A program made the translations under genes and the position numbers. Positions 8,838 to 22,029 of a stretch of DNA of 64,000 bases are shown here, in pieces. The DNA comes from Mytilus californianus (taxonomy: Eukaryota; Mollusca; Bivalvia; Mytilida; Mytilidae): positions 11,268,348-11,332,347 of the forward strand of contig NW_026262668.1 of the NCBI RefSeq assembly GCF_021869535.1, read 5' to 3'. Numbering within the stretch: the first letter of the stretch is position 1; each line of letters begins with the position of its first letter. The notes beneath the pieces were generated by a model. That model searched no databases, was not told the DNA's origin, and was given only the letters and a program-made list of their open reading frames with translations.

Positions 8838-11800
8838 AGGCTATAAATGACGAAATCATCGAAATATAATCTCCGTTCACGTTTTTGTGAAGAGTGCTTT
8901 CTTTCACGTCCGCACTTCTATCGAGTATGGCATGCCAAATAAACATTTTAGATAATAATTACGGATGGCGAATATATAAATTACAGATCACGACATAAGA
9001 AGACACCATGTGACAATTTTAATTAGTCGATTGTTTTAGTGTAACAGAGTTGCTTTTTTCTTAGATCTACAAAAAAACACACAAAACACGCACTGGATGT
9101 TTTTATATCAATATTAATGCAAGTAAATAATTTTAACCAGTTTTCAATATTAAAGATCTGAAACTTTTATTATTAATATAAATTTGATACAGAATTTAAT
9201 ACGATTAAACAATTATGCAAGTAGTCATAAAAAATGCTCTGCCTAATGAGTTTAATAAATCATATTGCACAGGGAGAGAAGCTTTTAAATACTTTCTTTC
9301 ATTAAAAATGAAATTACGACGTCGGCTGAGAGGGCATGGTATATATTGTCCGTTACATTTATTAACAACACCTTGTACAAATATTCTTTTCGAAAATAAA
9401 AACAGATAAATAGAACAAACAAAACTATCCGTCACAATGATATATGAGGGTCTGGATTAGGGGGGGGGGGGGGGAAGGGGGTGGGTGGGTTTTACATTTC
9501 TGTATTCTGTAATTCTTTTGGCCATTTTTCTCTATTCAGTAAGAAATATGCTTATTCTGTAAATTTTTGTGTTCAGACCGTGCATATGAAAATTTCTTGT
9601 TGTATCATGATTTTGACATGATAAGATCTTTTTGTCTGTAATAACGACATATAAATATTTGAATCTACATTTTAAATTGATACAAAAAATCAAAATTCTC
9701 TGATCTATAGATTTTCATAAATGGAGTCTAAAATATATCCATAATAAATGCACTGTATCAAATGCATATATGAGAACAACTACTTATAAACTGCTACGCG
9801 TCGCATACTATGTATAGAGACATGCATCATAAATCTAAGTTAAAAGACAAATTGAAAAAAAGGAATTTTAAAAGCTTTCTTTGACAAATTTTATACTAAC
9901 TTCATTTTAACAAGTTTAAATTACATTTTCTAAAATAGAGCCAAGAACTGTTTGTAATGTTGTAAATTTAATTCGTTTGAAATTTTTATTCAAATACGCT
10001 GTTGAAGATTACTAAGCGCCAATAGAATACAATAATTTTGTATTTTATAAATTAGTGTCTTCGATAATGAAATACTTCATCGAACAGTCTCATTATCATG
10101 TCGGTATTCGAAATGACTCGTTTCATTGTTATTACAAAAAATAGTTCATAATAACATGACAGAGTTTTTTTTTGCTTCAGAATGTTCTAGATAAATATAC
10201 AAAAAGCAAAGTTTAGACAATGTACCCTCATAAGCCTGGAAGTGGCTAGTCACATATAGTTAACAGCGTGTTTCTCACAATGATGTTCTACCTCCATAAG
10301 CCTGGACATGTCGTGGCGGGTCACATATAATCAATCCTTCTGACTTCATAAATTTTGTTAGAGAGTCGGCTGAATTAAGACGTTATATGATGAAAATTAA
10401 TTAATTTCCTTCCGTGAAAATGCATCGCATGTACAATAGAAATGAATCGCCCCTACAGTGAAAATAAAAGTCTAGTATCATTATTCGACAGTAAACATGA
10501 ATCGCATAATGAAAACAGCATAGTGGAATTTAATTCAATATCAACAAGCTGAATAACTAAACCTGTTTTAAGTTATACAACATTAATAATTATGTTAAAA
10601 GGTACATTTGTCTGCAAATGAAACTTAACTGCTGCTTTTAAATCTCTTGCACGCTCTGTTCGTGAACTATTCTTAATATTTACATATTTGTGTATCAATT
10701 TTACACCTGGATGGCTGTAGGCGCGATGAAAACCCGTCCGCATCTCATACCTATATCATGAATTTATAAAAACAGTACACATTATATCTTATTTCTTATT
10801 GTATCAAAAATCATGAATTTGTCGTCTGTTTATTTATCATTCTACATTAGAAATTCATAACGGATACAGTGAAAATGGTATTTCAGGATTCGCACATTAT
10901 ATACACTGGTTTTGTTTATTTTTATTGGACTTTCTTTTAATTCTTTTCAACGACAACGCATGCAACTTCTTATTTCTTGTTTGAAAATCCTTCTCTTGCT
11001 CATAAATCTGCATGAAATATTTGCCACTGTACGTTCAGAAAACAGCAATCAATCAATCATATCTCCTCTAAAATTGCAGTACTATAATAACTTTAGACAT
11101 TATCAAATAATTGTTAAAAAATTCGTTTAATTCTTTGATCAGACATAAACACGTCTCGTCACTCTCCTATATATTATTTCAAATTTCCGATACAAAGAAA
11201 AAAAGTATTATTGAATATCAAAGGAAGTAACCCATCAAAGATACAAGGCTTGTGTTTCGTCTACAAATGAAAAACATACGAACACACCCACTCACCTGAT
11301 TCGCTCGTCCTCACAAATATAAAAAAATTAAAATAAAGAAACAATTATATACAAAATAAAGGATAAGATCACCCCGGATGCCGCACAAATGTCAAGGCAA
11401 CGAACGAGAAACCGGAAAGGACATACTTGGATTCCAAACCGATACCGCTAAATGCCCAGCTGTATTCCTGGTAGAGGAAAGCCGAAAATCCTACAATAAA
11501 GCATCTCGGAAAGAAACTACCGATCCATTATGGGAACAACAGCTAAAACCCTCAGACATCAAATAGATTGGTCTGATAGTTTCCCACATGGAAACTTCTT
11601 ATGGATTCCATCTGACCACATGTCTCAAACAAACCTGAAAATATCTGCAGAAACTTTCCTCAACAAAAAAATATAATCCAAAACATAAAATATAAGATGT
11701 AAGGATAACACTATTTATCCATGAAACCAATTTGGCAAAACAATTTCAATGATGTTGAAGGATTCTCTCTGCAAACATTTTCACGTCCGCTCTCATCGGC

Positions 11801-12175
11801 ATGCTCGACTCATCCATCTGTGAAAGAAGAGTGTGCCATATTCCGATGTAAATAAACTACGATTCACACCTCCTGTTTACAGCTAGAGTTCCGTTTTACG
11901 ATACACTTACGATGATACACAGTGCGTAACTTGCGATCAACTTAGTAGTCCTTTACGATGCCTTTGTGAAACACACGTAACGGGAACGTAGAACCACACG
12001 TAAACGGATCGTAATATGATACGGTGATCGTAAGTTAAGAAGGCTTTGTGAAACGGTTGCCAGATCAACACAATACAGACAAAAAAAAGTATACCAATAA
12101 ATAGGACACAAAAGAACGATCTGATAGTACTAGCATTTTATAACCTAGTTCAACATGTTCAAAGTCAGTAAACTT

Positions 12176-13095
12176 TGATAGATCATACAGAGTGGTGATA
12201 GATATGCAGAGTGGTGGTAGATGTACAGAATGGTGATATATAAACGAAGTGGTGATAGATATACAGAACGGTGATAGATATACAGAGTGGTAGTAGATAT
12301 ACAGAGTGTTGATAGATATAAAGAGTGGTGGTATATATACAGAGTGGTGATAGATATACATAGTGGTGATAGATATACATATTGGAGATAGATATGCAGA
12401 AAGGTGGTAGATATACAGAGTGGTGATATCTATACAAAGTGGTGATAGATATACAGAATGGTGATATATAAACGAAGTGGTAATAGATATACAGAAAGGT
12501 GATAGATATACAGAGTGGTGATATATATATACAGGGTGGTGGTAGATATACAGGATGGGGATAGATCCACAGAGTTGTGATATATATACACAGTGGTGAT
12601 AGATATACAGAGTGGAGATAGATATGCAGAGTGGTGATAGATATACAGAGTGGTGACAAATATACAGAGTGGTGATAGATATACAGAGTGTTGGTAGATA
12701 TACAGAGTGGTGATAGATATACAAAATGGTGATAGATATATAAATTGGTGATATATATGCAGAGTGGTGGTAGATATACAGAGTGTTGAAAGATATACAG
12801 TGGTGATATATATACAGAGTAGTGATAGATATACAGAGTGGTGATAGATATGCAGAGTAGTGGTAGATATATAGAGTGGTGATAGATATACAGAGTGGTG
12901 ATAGATATACAGAGTGGTGGTAGATATACAGAGTGGTGATAGATAAACAAAGTGGTGATAGATATATAAAGTTGTGATAGATATGCAGAGTGGTGGTAGA
13001 TATACAGAGTGGTGGAAGATATACAGAGGGGTGATAGATATACAGAGTAGTGATAGGTATACAGAGTGGTGATAGATATACAGAGTGGAGATATA
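12176..13095. repeat. Minisatellite with a 19-bp unit, about 48 copies
   Basis: Unit AGAGTGGTGATAGATATAC with frequent single-base variants and a few slips. Because 19 is not a multiple of 3 and the minus strand of the unit has no stop in any phase, all three minus frames stay open for hundreds of bases with a 19-residue period rich in Tyr, Ile, Ser, Thr and His. These frames are a by-product of the repeat, not evidence of a protein. The array abuts a LINE fragment. Confidence 0.9.
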
Positions 13096-13104
13096 TAACG
13101 TGGT

Positions 13105-13650
13105 GAGAGAAAAACAAAGACAAAAGCACTTAATTATAAACTTTTTAAAGATTTTTTTGGAAAAGAAGATTATTTTGAAATTCTTTGGAACAAACTGTCT
13201 ATTGATTTTTGTAGATTTAGGACCACAAATCACAAGCTCCCTATTGAACAGGGTAGATGGAATAATATAGTTAGAAGTAATAGATTGTGTCTTCTATGTA
13301 ATACAAATAACATTGGTGATGAATTTCATTACATATTAGAATGCAAATACTTTGAAGAAAACAGGAAACATTGTATGTCACATTATTATTTTAAAAATGC
13401 AAATACTGTTAAATACAAGCAGATTATGTCTTCAAAACACAAATCAGAACTGATTTAAACTTTGTAAATTTATAAAGATTATCAACACAGGTATATGTGC
13501 TCCTGGCTAAAATGTACTTCATATATTGTCTGAGCAATAGTTCTGTTTGTTCTGTCTTATTGTAAATATTGTACATAAATGTCTTCTCTATACCTATGTA
13601 CATGTATATAGTTTATTGAGAATAAAGAAAAAGTATGAGAAAAAAAAGAC
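13105..13650 (+). pseudogene. 5'-truncated LINE ORF2 C-terminus with 3' tail
   Basis: From about 13105 one frame reads through LPIEQGRWNNIVRSNRLC, then LCNTNNIGDEFHYILEC (C-x2-C-x9-H-x4-C, equivalent to residues 1063-1081 of the intact LINE), then KQIMSSKHKSEL. Near 13456 a one-base shift is needed to continue as KLCKFIKIINTG. The end has AATAAAGAAAAAG and an A-rich tail near 13650. Sequence divergence from the LINE at 1.2-6.1 kb is high, so this is a related but different family. Confidence 0.85.
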
Positions 13651-13654
13651 CAAA

Positions 13655-14312
13655 ACTCAGAAACTTAATTTTGACAACTGAACCATGAAAATGAGGCCAA
13701 GGTTAGATGACACCTGCAAGCTAGACATGTACACCTTACAATCATTCCATACACCAAATATAGTAGACATCTTGCATACAGTATAAGAAAAAGACCAAAA
13801 CACAAAAACTTATCTATAACCACTGAACCATGAAAATGAGGTCAAGGTCACATGACACCTACCAGTTGGACATGTACACCTTACAGTCCTTCCATATACC
13901 GAATATACTTGACCTATTGCTTATAGTATCTGAGATATAGACTTGACCACCAAAACTTAACCTTGTTCACTGATCCATGAAATGAGGTCGAGGTCAAGTG
14001 AAAACTGTCTGACGGACATGAGGACCTTGCAAGGTACGCAAATACAAAACATAGTTATCATGTTACTCATAATAAGAGAGAAATTATCATTACAAAAAAT
14101 CTTAACTTTTTTTTCAAGTAGTCACTGAACCATGAAAATGAGGTAAAGGACAATGGACATGTGACAGACGGAAACTTCGTAACATGAGGCATCTATATAC
14201 AAAGTTTGAAGCATCCAAGTCTTCCACCTTCTAAAATATAAAGCTTTTAAGAAGTTAGCTAACGGCCCCCTATGTCGAGCTTTCTGCGACAAAAGTCGCA
14301 GGCTCGACAAAA
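13655..14312 (+). mobile_element. HINE/pearl-like element: about 160-bp tandem monomers and a 3' hairpin
   Basis: Three to four diverged monomers share CTGAACCATGAAAATGAGG followed by TCAAGGTCA, then GGACATGTACACCTTACA and CATACACCAAATATA. The right end has the hairpin TGTCGAGCTTTCTGCGAC-AAAA-GTCGCAGGCTCGACA (about 14272-14308). Central tandem monomers near 160 bp plus a 3' terminal hairpin is the architecture described for Helentron-associated (HINE, pearl/CvA-type) elements of bivalves. A decayed run of the same monomer lies at 15720-16045. Confidence 0.6.
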
Positions 14313-14669
14313 ATCCAACTGGTTGTCTAAAAAGATAAGTCCTTCCTTAAATATATGCTAGTTTTCGAGTCAAAAGATATTATTAGAATAAAATATTTGA
14401 GAAAAAGATTGAACAGAAACCATAAGAATATAAATCTTTCAAAATTTCTTTTTCATGCATGAATTAAAATATTGTTTTGAACAGTCTTAAACAAACTTTT
14501 ATTACTTTTTTCCTGTTATGTGAACATTTATTGGGGGCAGTTGTTATATATTAGCACTATAACAGGTAAAGCTTTGACAATCTTGTCACCTGTAATTACA
14601 TTTACCTGTAAGAATAAAACGTTTTGGTTCAAGATTTAGAAACAGAACGAAGAGGTTTTCTCCTGTTTC

Positions 14670-16885
14670 TTAGCCACGGGTGTCATTCGGTTTATCGAGA
14701 GAAATGATAGTGAAAGAATATTTTACGGTGGTCAAGTATTGCGAGACGATAGTGGAATCTCTGGTACCGGATCGTGAATGTAATTAAATGTAAATTCTAC
14801 TTCAGAATGTGTGAAAAAATCGCTGAATTTTCAAAATGCGGAACAAATCCGTACAAAAAATATGTCTGTCAAAATGATTCAACTTCCTCAACATTACTGT
14901 GCAATAAGATAAAGAAAATATGCAGTAATTTATGAAAAAACACAAAAGGCACAATGCATGTCTATGGGATTAATTAAAAAAACACGTTTTTTGTACCTAT
15001 AATGGTCATATTTCAATATATCATGATATATTTGAAATTTAATCTTTGTTGTGTCCGAAAGTACAGTAAAATAAAAGTATGCTCTTCCCTTAAAATCGTT
15101 CATTTGTTTATGAAAACCTTGAATTTTGTTGATTTTTCATCAAGCTTGATCGTGATAGATCAGGCAACGCATTATTTTGATCGTGAAAGATAATGCGTGA
15201 CCAGACTTAATAATCAGAAATCAATATTTCTTTTACCATTTGATATACCTGCAACTGGTTGAAGCCAGTAACTTTTTTGATAAGAACGAACATGAAAGCT
15301 ATCATTTGTTTTTTAAATTCAACACTTTACCTCTAAAGTTAAAAAAATTTAACTTAAAACGTGTCTAAATCAGTGTGAAAAATTCAGCTCTGAGAATCGG
15401 ACTAGTACAAATCAGGCAGACCGCCATTATTTAGCCAATAATATGGGTATGCAACGTTCAAACCAAAAAGTTAACCATCAACCAAAAACTTATAGCAAAA
15501 ACAGCATCTTTCATGAAAAATTTCAGATTGAACGATAACCAACATTTTGTTATATGTATCTTTGTATACAACGTAGCAGATGTGGATTGATTTCCAATGA
15601 GACAACTATATATTACAGAATAAAGAATACCAGAGCGCAAATGTTGAAATGTCTCGTCTGCTTTACTTATGATAGTACATTTGTTGAACTTCTGTAATAT
15701 TAAGGGTTTTACTAGAAGTGTCACATACTCTTAAAATTGTCAATGATTCATAAAAAGAGGTCAAGGTCAGATGAACCATGACATACAGATATCTACAAAA
15801 ATCCCGTACACCAAATATAGGTGTTCCGATGCTTACAGTACCTTAGAAACTGACAAATGTAAAAGTTATGTTTGGCCAATTAATTCGGAACATGAGGTCG
15901 AAAGTATATGAACCCTGACCGACAGTCAGACACAGACATCTTACTATCATTCAATATATCAAATACAATTGACGTCATATATGAAACATGCAGACAGACA
16001 TGTACACCATACACCAAATACCGTGGCCCTATAGCATACAGGTATGCAAGCTTTATAAATATAATGGGCATAAAGATGAGAATTCAAAGTTGTAAATACA
16101 AAATAAAACATCTTAAAGTATAAAAAAACAATACTTATGAAGGACGGATAAATGGACTGGTATTGATACAATTTACCAAGTCTGTGTTGTATTATAAGAT
16201 ATTAGATCCAATGGCATTGCACGATTATAGCCCTATTCACCAGCAAAAGAGACCCGGGTCAGTCATGCCAATCTAGTTTTTTTAAATACCAATAACAAAT
16301 ATTAATTATCATATAATTGAAGAATAATATGAACGTCTTCGTAGCATTAGATCTTTTACGATCCTTTTCACGATCTTCATAAACCAGTACGTGATCTTTC
16401 ACGATCCGAAATATCAATTTTGTGTAAATATTTCTTTTTTTACCAAGTTTCAGATTATGTTTATACAAAATAACTATGAGAACCATTTGATGCATTCAAA
16501 TAGAATGCCCTTTTTCGAAGAAAAATAGTTTATTTTATTGGATTTGTGAAAAAATCATGTTTGTTTACATTTTTGATGTCACTGAAATGTCGAGGAGCAA
16601 TATGCCTTTTGTTGTTTTGTAAAAACTATGTACTTTTAGAACTGGATTTTCTCACATACTGATCATAATGTTCGACCATTTTGACAGACAGTTTTATTTT
16701 GTTGTAAATTTGTCCGTGTAATTAATTAAATTAGATTATTTAATGACTTTTCATATGTCTTCTCGATTAAATTTCTTTCACGATCCGGTACCAGAGCTTT
16801 CACGATCGTCTCGCAATACTTGACCTCCGTTAGATATTTTTTCACGATCATTTCTCTCGATATTCCGAATGACACCCGTGTTAGC
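14670..16885. mobile_element. 2.2-kb element with about 105-bp inverted repeats and 5-bp target duplication
   Basis: The left repeat starts at 14675 with CACGGGTGTCATTCGG and runs to about 14780; the right repeat is its imperfect reverse complement, ending GACACCCGTG at 16880. TTAGC flanks both sides (14670-14674 and 16881-16885). Both ends and the interior (15140-15190, 16345-16405) repeat the motif GATCGTGAAAGA in direct and inverted forms, a possible transposase-binding subterminal repeat. No transposase is encoded, so this is a non-autonomous DNA element. The superfamily was not assigned. Confidence 0.75.
15720..16045 (+). repeat. Decayed monomers of the HINE-like tandem repeat
   Basis: AGAGGTCAAGGTCAGATGAACC, CCGTACACCAAATATAGG and ACATGTACACCATACACCAAATAC recur in the same order as in the element at 13.65-14.31 kb, with about 160-bp spacing. 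It lies inside the 2.2-kb inverted-repeat element. Confidence 0.6.
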
Positions 16886-17690
16886 GAGTACACACACATT
16901 TTGTATTCAGACAATGTACATTTATTGTTTATATCCTACAATTAATAACTGGCGCTTTAAGGTTCGTGGCATATAAACTCTTATGTATTTAATTATTTTG
17001 AAAACAAAATGAAAATTATGTCTAATGAATAACCATGATGAAATAATTGTTTTTTCCATAATTGAATCGTGCATTTGTGTATTGGATTACTTAGTTGCCT
17101 TCTTTCTAGTGCTATTTATTTTGTTTACTGACAAATGACGAAATAACGCAATAGTTAAAATAAAATATTTTACAAAACTTTGTCACGATTAAAAAATTAA
17201 AACCGACTGAATGAATTAAAATATGAGAATTCAATGATTATCGATGTCGAAATTAGCCGTCGGTAATAAACAGTCAGTTTGTGTAAAAGAAATAGCTACC
17301 AAATTTGTTTATAAAGTATGTACAAAGTATATGTATATTGTATATAATCAGCCCTTCTGTATATTACTTGTTTGTATAATTGATTCAACAAATTTCGCTT
17401 GTCCAGGTGTCAATAACGGTGATGTTCACACCACGAGTAGTGATAAATGACACAATAAAAGCGATCGATCAGTAAAAATTGCGTGCCGTATGCTGAATGT
17501 CGCCCCTCCTCTGAAAAGGACTCTTATTTTTATATAAAATCTCGCAAAATTATGACCCATATTTTGGCACATCCCCGTTCACCCAATAATAGGAAGTGAA
17601 TTCGTCACCATCATGGTTTCAAAGAGAAAGTAAAACGTGAAACGCCGGATTCAGTGTCGTCCAATTAAAACACTCGTTACATTGTTCTTT
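16886..17690. other. AT-rich stretch without a recognised feature
   Basis: No exon, ORF above background or repeat was recognised. Confidence 0.4.
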
Positions 17691-18000
17691 TGTATATTTA
17701 GAATCCGAGATAAACCTAGATTTTCTCGAGAAATGAGATAATTCATTATCTGAAATGAGAAAATTAATTATCTGGAGATAAATTAGGATTATCTGAAAAT
17801 CGATCAGAAAAACCTAGATTTTCTTAATATTTTGAGATAAATCGGGATTTTCTCCAGATAATGAATTTTCTGTATTTTCTGAGATAAACTAGGATTTTCT
17901 CGAATTTGAATTAAGCTGAGATAATCTTAGTTTATCTGAGATAAACCGGGATTATCTGAGATAATCCTAGTTTATCTGAGATAATCTAAGATTAATTAAT
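17690..18000. repeat. Second array of degenerate GATAA palindromes
   Basis: Units such as GATAAACCTAGATTTTCTCG, GATAAATCGGGATTTTCTCC and GATAATCCTAGTTTATCTGA alternate with their reverse complements, and GATAATTCATTAT occurs as in the array at 1-215. The two arrays are the same family, about 17.5 kb apart. Confidence 0.7.
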
Positions 18001-18004
18001 AAAA

Positions 18005-21000
18005 GTGGTTCAGGCGTGCCATAGATATGTGACCGAGTAAATATATTTACATCAAGTTCATACACTAATTTACTTTAACAATTTGGAATATTGATTTAAT
18101 AGTTTTTGAGTTAGAGTATTTGCAAAATTACAATACTGGAACAATCAACTGAGATAGTCAAATACAAAATGGCTCGGGGTGAGGATATTTTTCTGGTCAG
18201 GCATGTTAATGAGGCAATAAGAGAACTGAAAGCATATGAGATAGTCATAGACTTTACTGTTTAGTCATCTATCCGTGCCAAACTTAAAACTAGACACAAA
18301 TTTGCTGCTGTAAATCCTATAGGCGCTTACTTTTAAATGGGCAAAAATACTTTGTTTTTGTCCTGCAAATATTCTCTGTGAGCAATAAATGATGCCGAAG
18401 TATGATTCATTATAATTTATATCTACAAGTAATAGCTTTTCTAAAAAGCTAGCCGTCTCATAGCTGGTGAAAGTGGAAATTTTTTTCGCTTTGTAGATTA
18501 ATTCATTCAGAAAAGCCTTGTATATAAATTGTAGTGGATTACAAAAATTATAAAAGGTTAATACAATTGTTTTAGATTTACCAATGTTTTTTGGGGGAAT
18601 TTATTAACACTGGAAAGGAAGGGATAATGTCTTTATCATCTGCATTTGCATCTTTTTATCGATTTTTTTTTCAAACAGATATGTTGTTCATTTACTTTTT
18701 CTTCGGTTGTTTGTTTATTTCTTTGTGGAAGAAAAGTATGGCGCTTTCACCTGAATGTTTTTCATTCATATTAGGCATCGAATGTGTAGAGAGTGAAACG
18801 TAGTAAAATTTAAACATATAAGAACACAAGTATGGTCATTTATTGTTGTCGTTGAAGATCTTGTCTATTCATTGTAGTTAAACTGCAATGTTGGAATGCC
18901 CCACAACTCTTTTTCTTTATCTGAATAATGCGTATCCTTACAATTAAAAGTTTCTTTTGAGATCATTTGGTTTTATTGAACTTCTTGGATATGCTATTTT
19001 GAGAGAAAAATACTCAAACAGAAATTTGTTATATAAGACCTATTGTAGGCGCCTGAAATTCAAAACATAGTAGTTTCGCCATTCTTTTTTTTTTTTCAAA
19101 TTATAATAATGGCATTGGTCACAAAGAAGGTGATAAGTTGTGCAATTCTATTTTATATTTCACTATGATGCCATCAATATAATAGAATCAACAAATTTTA
19201 CCATAAACGTTATTAAGCATACAGTTTGATACTGTATCGTTTGTTATTGTTTTACTTGTACATGTCTTCACATTTATTTACTATACTATTAATGTTGGGT
19301 GACGAATAAGGCCCTAATCGTACTTACCCTTCAAAGCTTAACTTACTGGATTGACATAGTATTTTGTGAGAGACCGTTCGTATGTTAATGCCTTTTGTTT
19401 TGCGATCATAGTATAGATCAGTATATGTAAGTTTATACTTGTTCTACAATTCTTGTAGAAAACATACAATTTAAATTAATCTTTTAAAATGCCAAGAGTA
19501 TTTTCGTCTCTTAAATTTATAATCTTCTTTTATTTCTCTTACTCTCATATATCATATATATAGTATAAATAGTTAGTAAACTTCAAAATAAATATGAGAA
19601 GTTTGTTCTTGGCCCTGCTCATTGTTTTAAGTAATATATAAATTCATGTTTTGCTATTAAGATATTTTTTTAACATGTATTCCGACAACTATTCTATATA
19701 TTATAGCTAGACTTGGGAGGATTAAAAACTTAAAATATTGTAATGACATGTCCATTGTAGAAGACCGTAGGTTGAATTTAGAAGTAAATTGTTTTGTGTG
19801 TTGCTTAATTGGGTTGCTGTCTAAATCAATTACGTATACTTCATATTTCCTTTAAAATCATTCATAGAAATTAAGCATTGCTGAAATGTGTTAGCATACA
19901 TGTATAATTGCTTTTATCGTCTGAGAGTAGTTTTTTATTATTCTTATATTCCCCTTTGGATTATTTTGGTCTTCTTTTCTTCAACGTCTGCTATCTTGAT
20001 AGGAAGAGCTAGGGAGAGATAGACAACATCCAACCCAGCCCAAACCCTGCCCTAAAGATCGGGTGTTGGTTGTGCATGCGTGTGTGGGGGGGGGGGGGAC
20101 TTATCATTTGTAATGAGAGGTAGCGATGAACCGCTTGAATAGGTCACTATTTTAAGCTTCATTATATTTGATGAGGTCGAGAAATTTAGGTGAAATATAA
20201 GACAAGGTTGATGATCGAATCTGAAACAATCAGATGTCGATACTTTTTTACAGATGCAATTACAATCATTGTCGTAAATGCTTCATATATTGGTCAAAAC
20301 TATTTATTTCCCCGTCATGAAATAGTGTAACCATGATAGCTATGTGTTTTATTGTAAAAAATATTTGATAGCTAGGGTATGTCCTTTTTACCATGAAAAG
20401 GTCATAACACCCCCCTCCCCCCGAGATAAAGATTCCCGTGTAAATTAATATCAACAATCGAAAATAACTGATTTGGATATCTCCGTATATCAATTTTGTT
20501 GTTGCTTTTGGATTATCTTACTAAGTATATATATTTATAATCTAAGGTTTTCATGTATAAGATGTACGTAATAGTGAGCGACTAATAATCACGAGTGCGT
20601 TTACAAGATTTCAGGAGTTTCGCTATTTATAGATAAGTGTTACCTGTGTTACGATATGCATGATTGGTAACCAGGCAAAATCTTATTGCTAAAATAGAGA
20701 GTTCAAATCCGACACTTTACGGGATAAAAAGACATTTACTAGGTTTTGAATTGTCCCAACCAATCAACAAAAGTTAACTGTTATGGAGTCAGTAATATAT
20801 TCCAATCAGATAGTAAGAAAGCATTCAGCCCGCAGACTGTCCATCGTTCAACTCTTAATACCGTCTCCGAAGAGACGGTAACGAGGAGACGGTAATTTAA
20901 GAAACAGTAAGTTTAATAATTGACGTATAAATAATTCATGAAAAAAAATGTTTGTGTACAACATTCTGCATATAACAAAAAATGTTGGAATCCGCAGTAG

Positions 21001-21235
21001 TTAGTCATACAAATTTGCGCCATATATAATTTCTTTATTAGCCATAATGACTAACATTTTAGCAAAAAGTATTAAAATTCAGCCGTCTTTCATATTTACA
21101 TTACCAGTCATTAAATCCAAATCCATTGAATATAAATATCATGAGTATGTGTATATATATTCTCCAAGAGTTGAACGAACAAACAATGCACCATAAAGCA
21201 AATTCAACATAAAAATCAGTAATACAAGAAAAGGA
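18005..21235. other. Long AT-rich stretch without a gene
   Basis: No exon or repeat family was recognised over 3.2 kb. A short hairpin (TACCGTCTC-CGAA-GAGACGGTA, 20859-20880) with a third half-copy after it, and a G tract at 20086-20098, are the only local structures noted. Confidence 0.4.
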
Positions 21236-21640
21236 GAAATGGTATGATTGTCAATGAGACAACTATCAAAAAGAATCCAAAAACGTGGATTTAAACATTT
21301 AAAGGTCACCACACAGCCTTCAACAAGGAACAAATGCCATGCTGTATAGTCCGATATAAAAGTGCCCGACATGACAAAATGTGAAACAATTCAAACGAAG
21401 AAACAACGGCCTGATTTATGAAAATCAATAAACGAAAAACAAATATAACAGACAGCAACCAACTTCACCCACTGTATAACAGACGCTAGACTTGAGATAG
21501 GAACATAGAATATGTATGTTCCGCGGTTAAACATGTTTGTGAGACATAAACCCTTCCCTACACTAGCAAAAAAATGGCTATCGGTCATAACAAGGAATAG
21601 TTCACAAAAATCAAAATCGTGACAATACACAGCTTCAGTG
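21236..21640 (-). mobile_element. Family C retroelement 3' end, reversed
   Basis: It reads GGTATGATTGTCAATGAGAC at the left, then ACCACACAGCCTTCAACAA, AACGGCCTGATTTATG and ACAGACAGCAACCAAC, the reverse complement of the tail seen in forward orientation at 56.56-56.95 kb. Several indels and no open frame. Confidence 0.75.
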
Positions 21641-22029
21641 TGTGAAAAACTATTCTGTAAAAATAAAAACTGTCGTTCTTAAACACTCTCGTAGAAATTA
21701 CAATGACAAAACATGTGCCCAATTTGGTGGACAGATTGGTCTTGATAACACTTATACTCCGATTTATGTCACAGGGGCATACACAGACTTTCTAATTATT
21801 ATATGATTGATAATTTCAAGTTTGCCTTGAAATATAACTTCTAACTTCTAATGATTGTTTGAGAGCAAAGAAGAACATAGATATAATAGATATGATTAAC
21901 GTACAAATCAACGAACAATCGACCAACGTTTACACTATTCCTAGGAATATAATTTATATATTTTAAGAATATTTACAGAAATTTCTTTCAAACCACCTCT
22001 ATGAAAAAAAACGGGATGTCTCTGCTTGG

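Larger units (their letters stand above)
7686..12057 (+). mobile_element. Decayed PIF/Harbinger-like DNA transposon (about 4.4 kb)
   Basis: The ends are inverted repeats: ACCGTTTCACAAAGCCTTC at 7686-7704 and its exact reverse complement at about 12039-12057. Subterminal sequence on both sides is rich in short TTACGAT/ATCGTAA motifs. A second TIR-like copy starts at 7758. A broken HARBI1-like transposase N-terminus lies just inside the left end. The flanks (GTA left, TTG right) are near but not equal to a TWA target duplication. The interior (8.7-11.8 kb) is AT-rich with poly-G tracts at 8812-8837 and 9460-9474 and no recognisable DDE domain, so the element is dead or heavily rearranged. Confidence 0.6.

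Noticed and set aside
8758-8946. Minus-strand 62-codon frame with a Pro run
   Set aside because: The Pro run is the complement of the 26-G tract; no supporting signal.
12176-13095. CRISPR-like array
   Set aside because: Units are directly abutting with no unique spacers, and the genome is animal.
12065-13233. Three overlapping minus-strand frames of 255-354 codons
   Set aside because: They follow from a 19-bp tandem repeat without stops in any phase; no other sign of coding.
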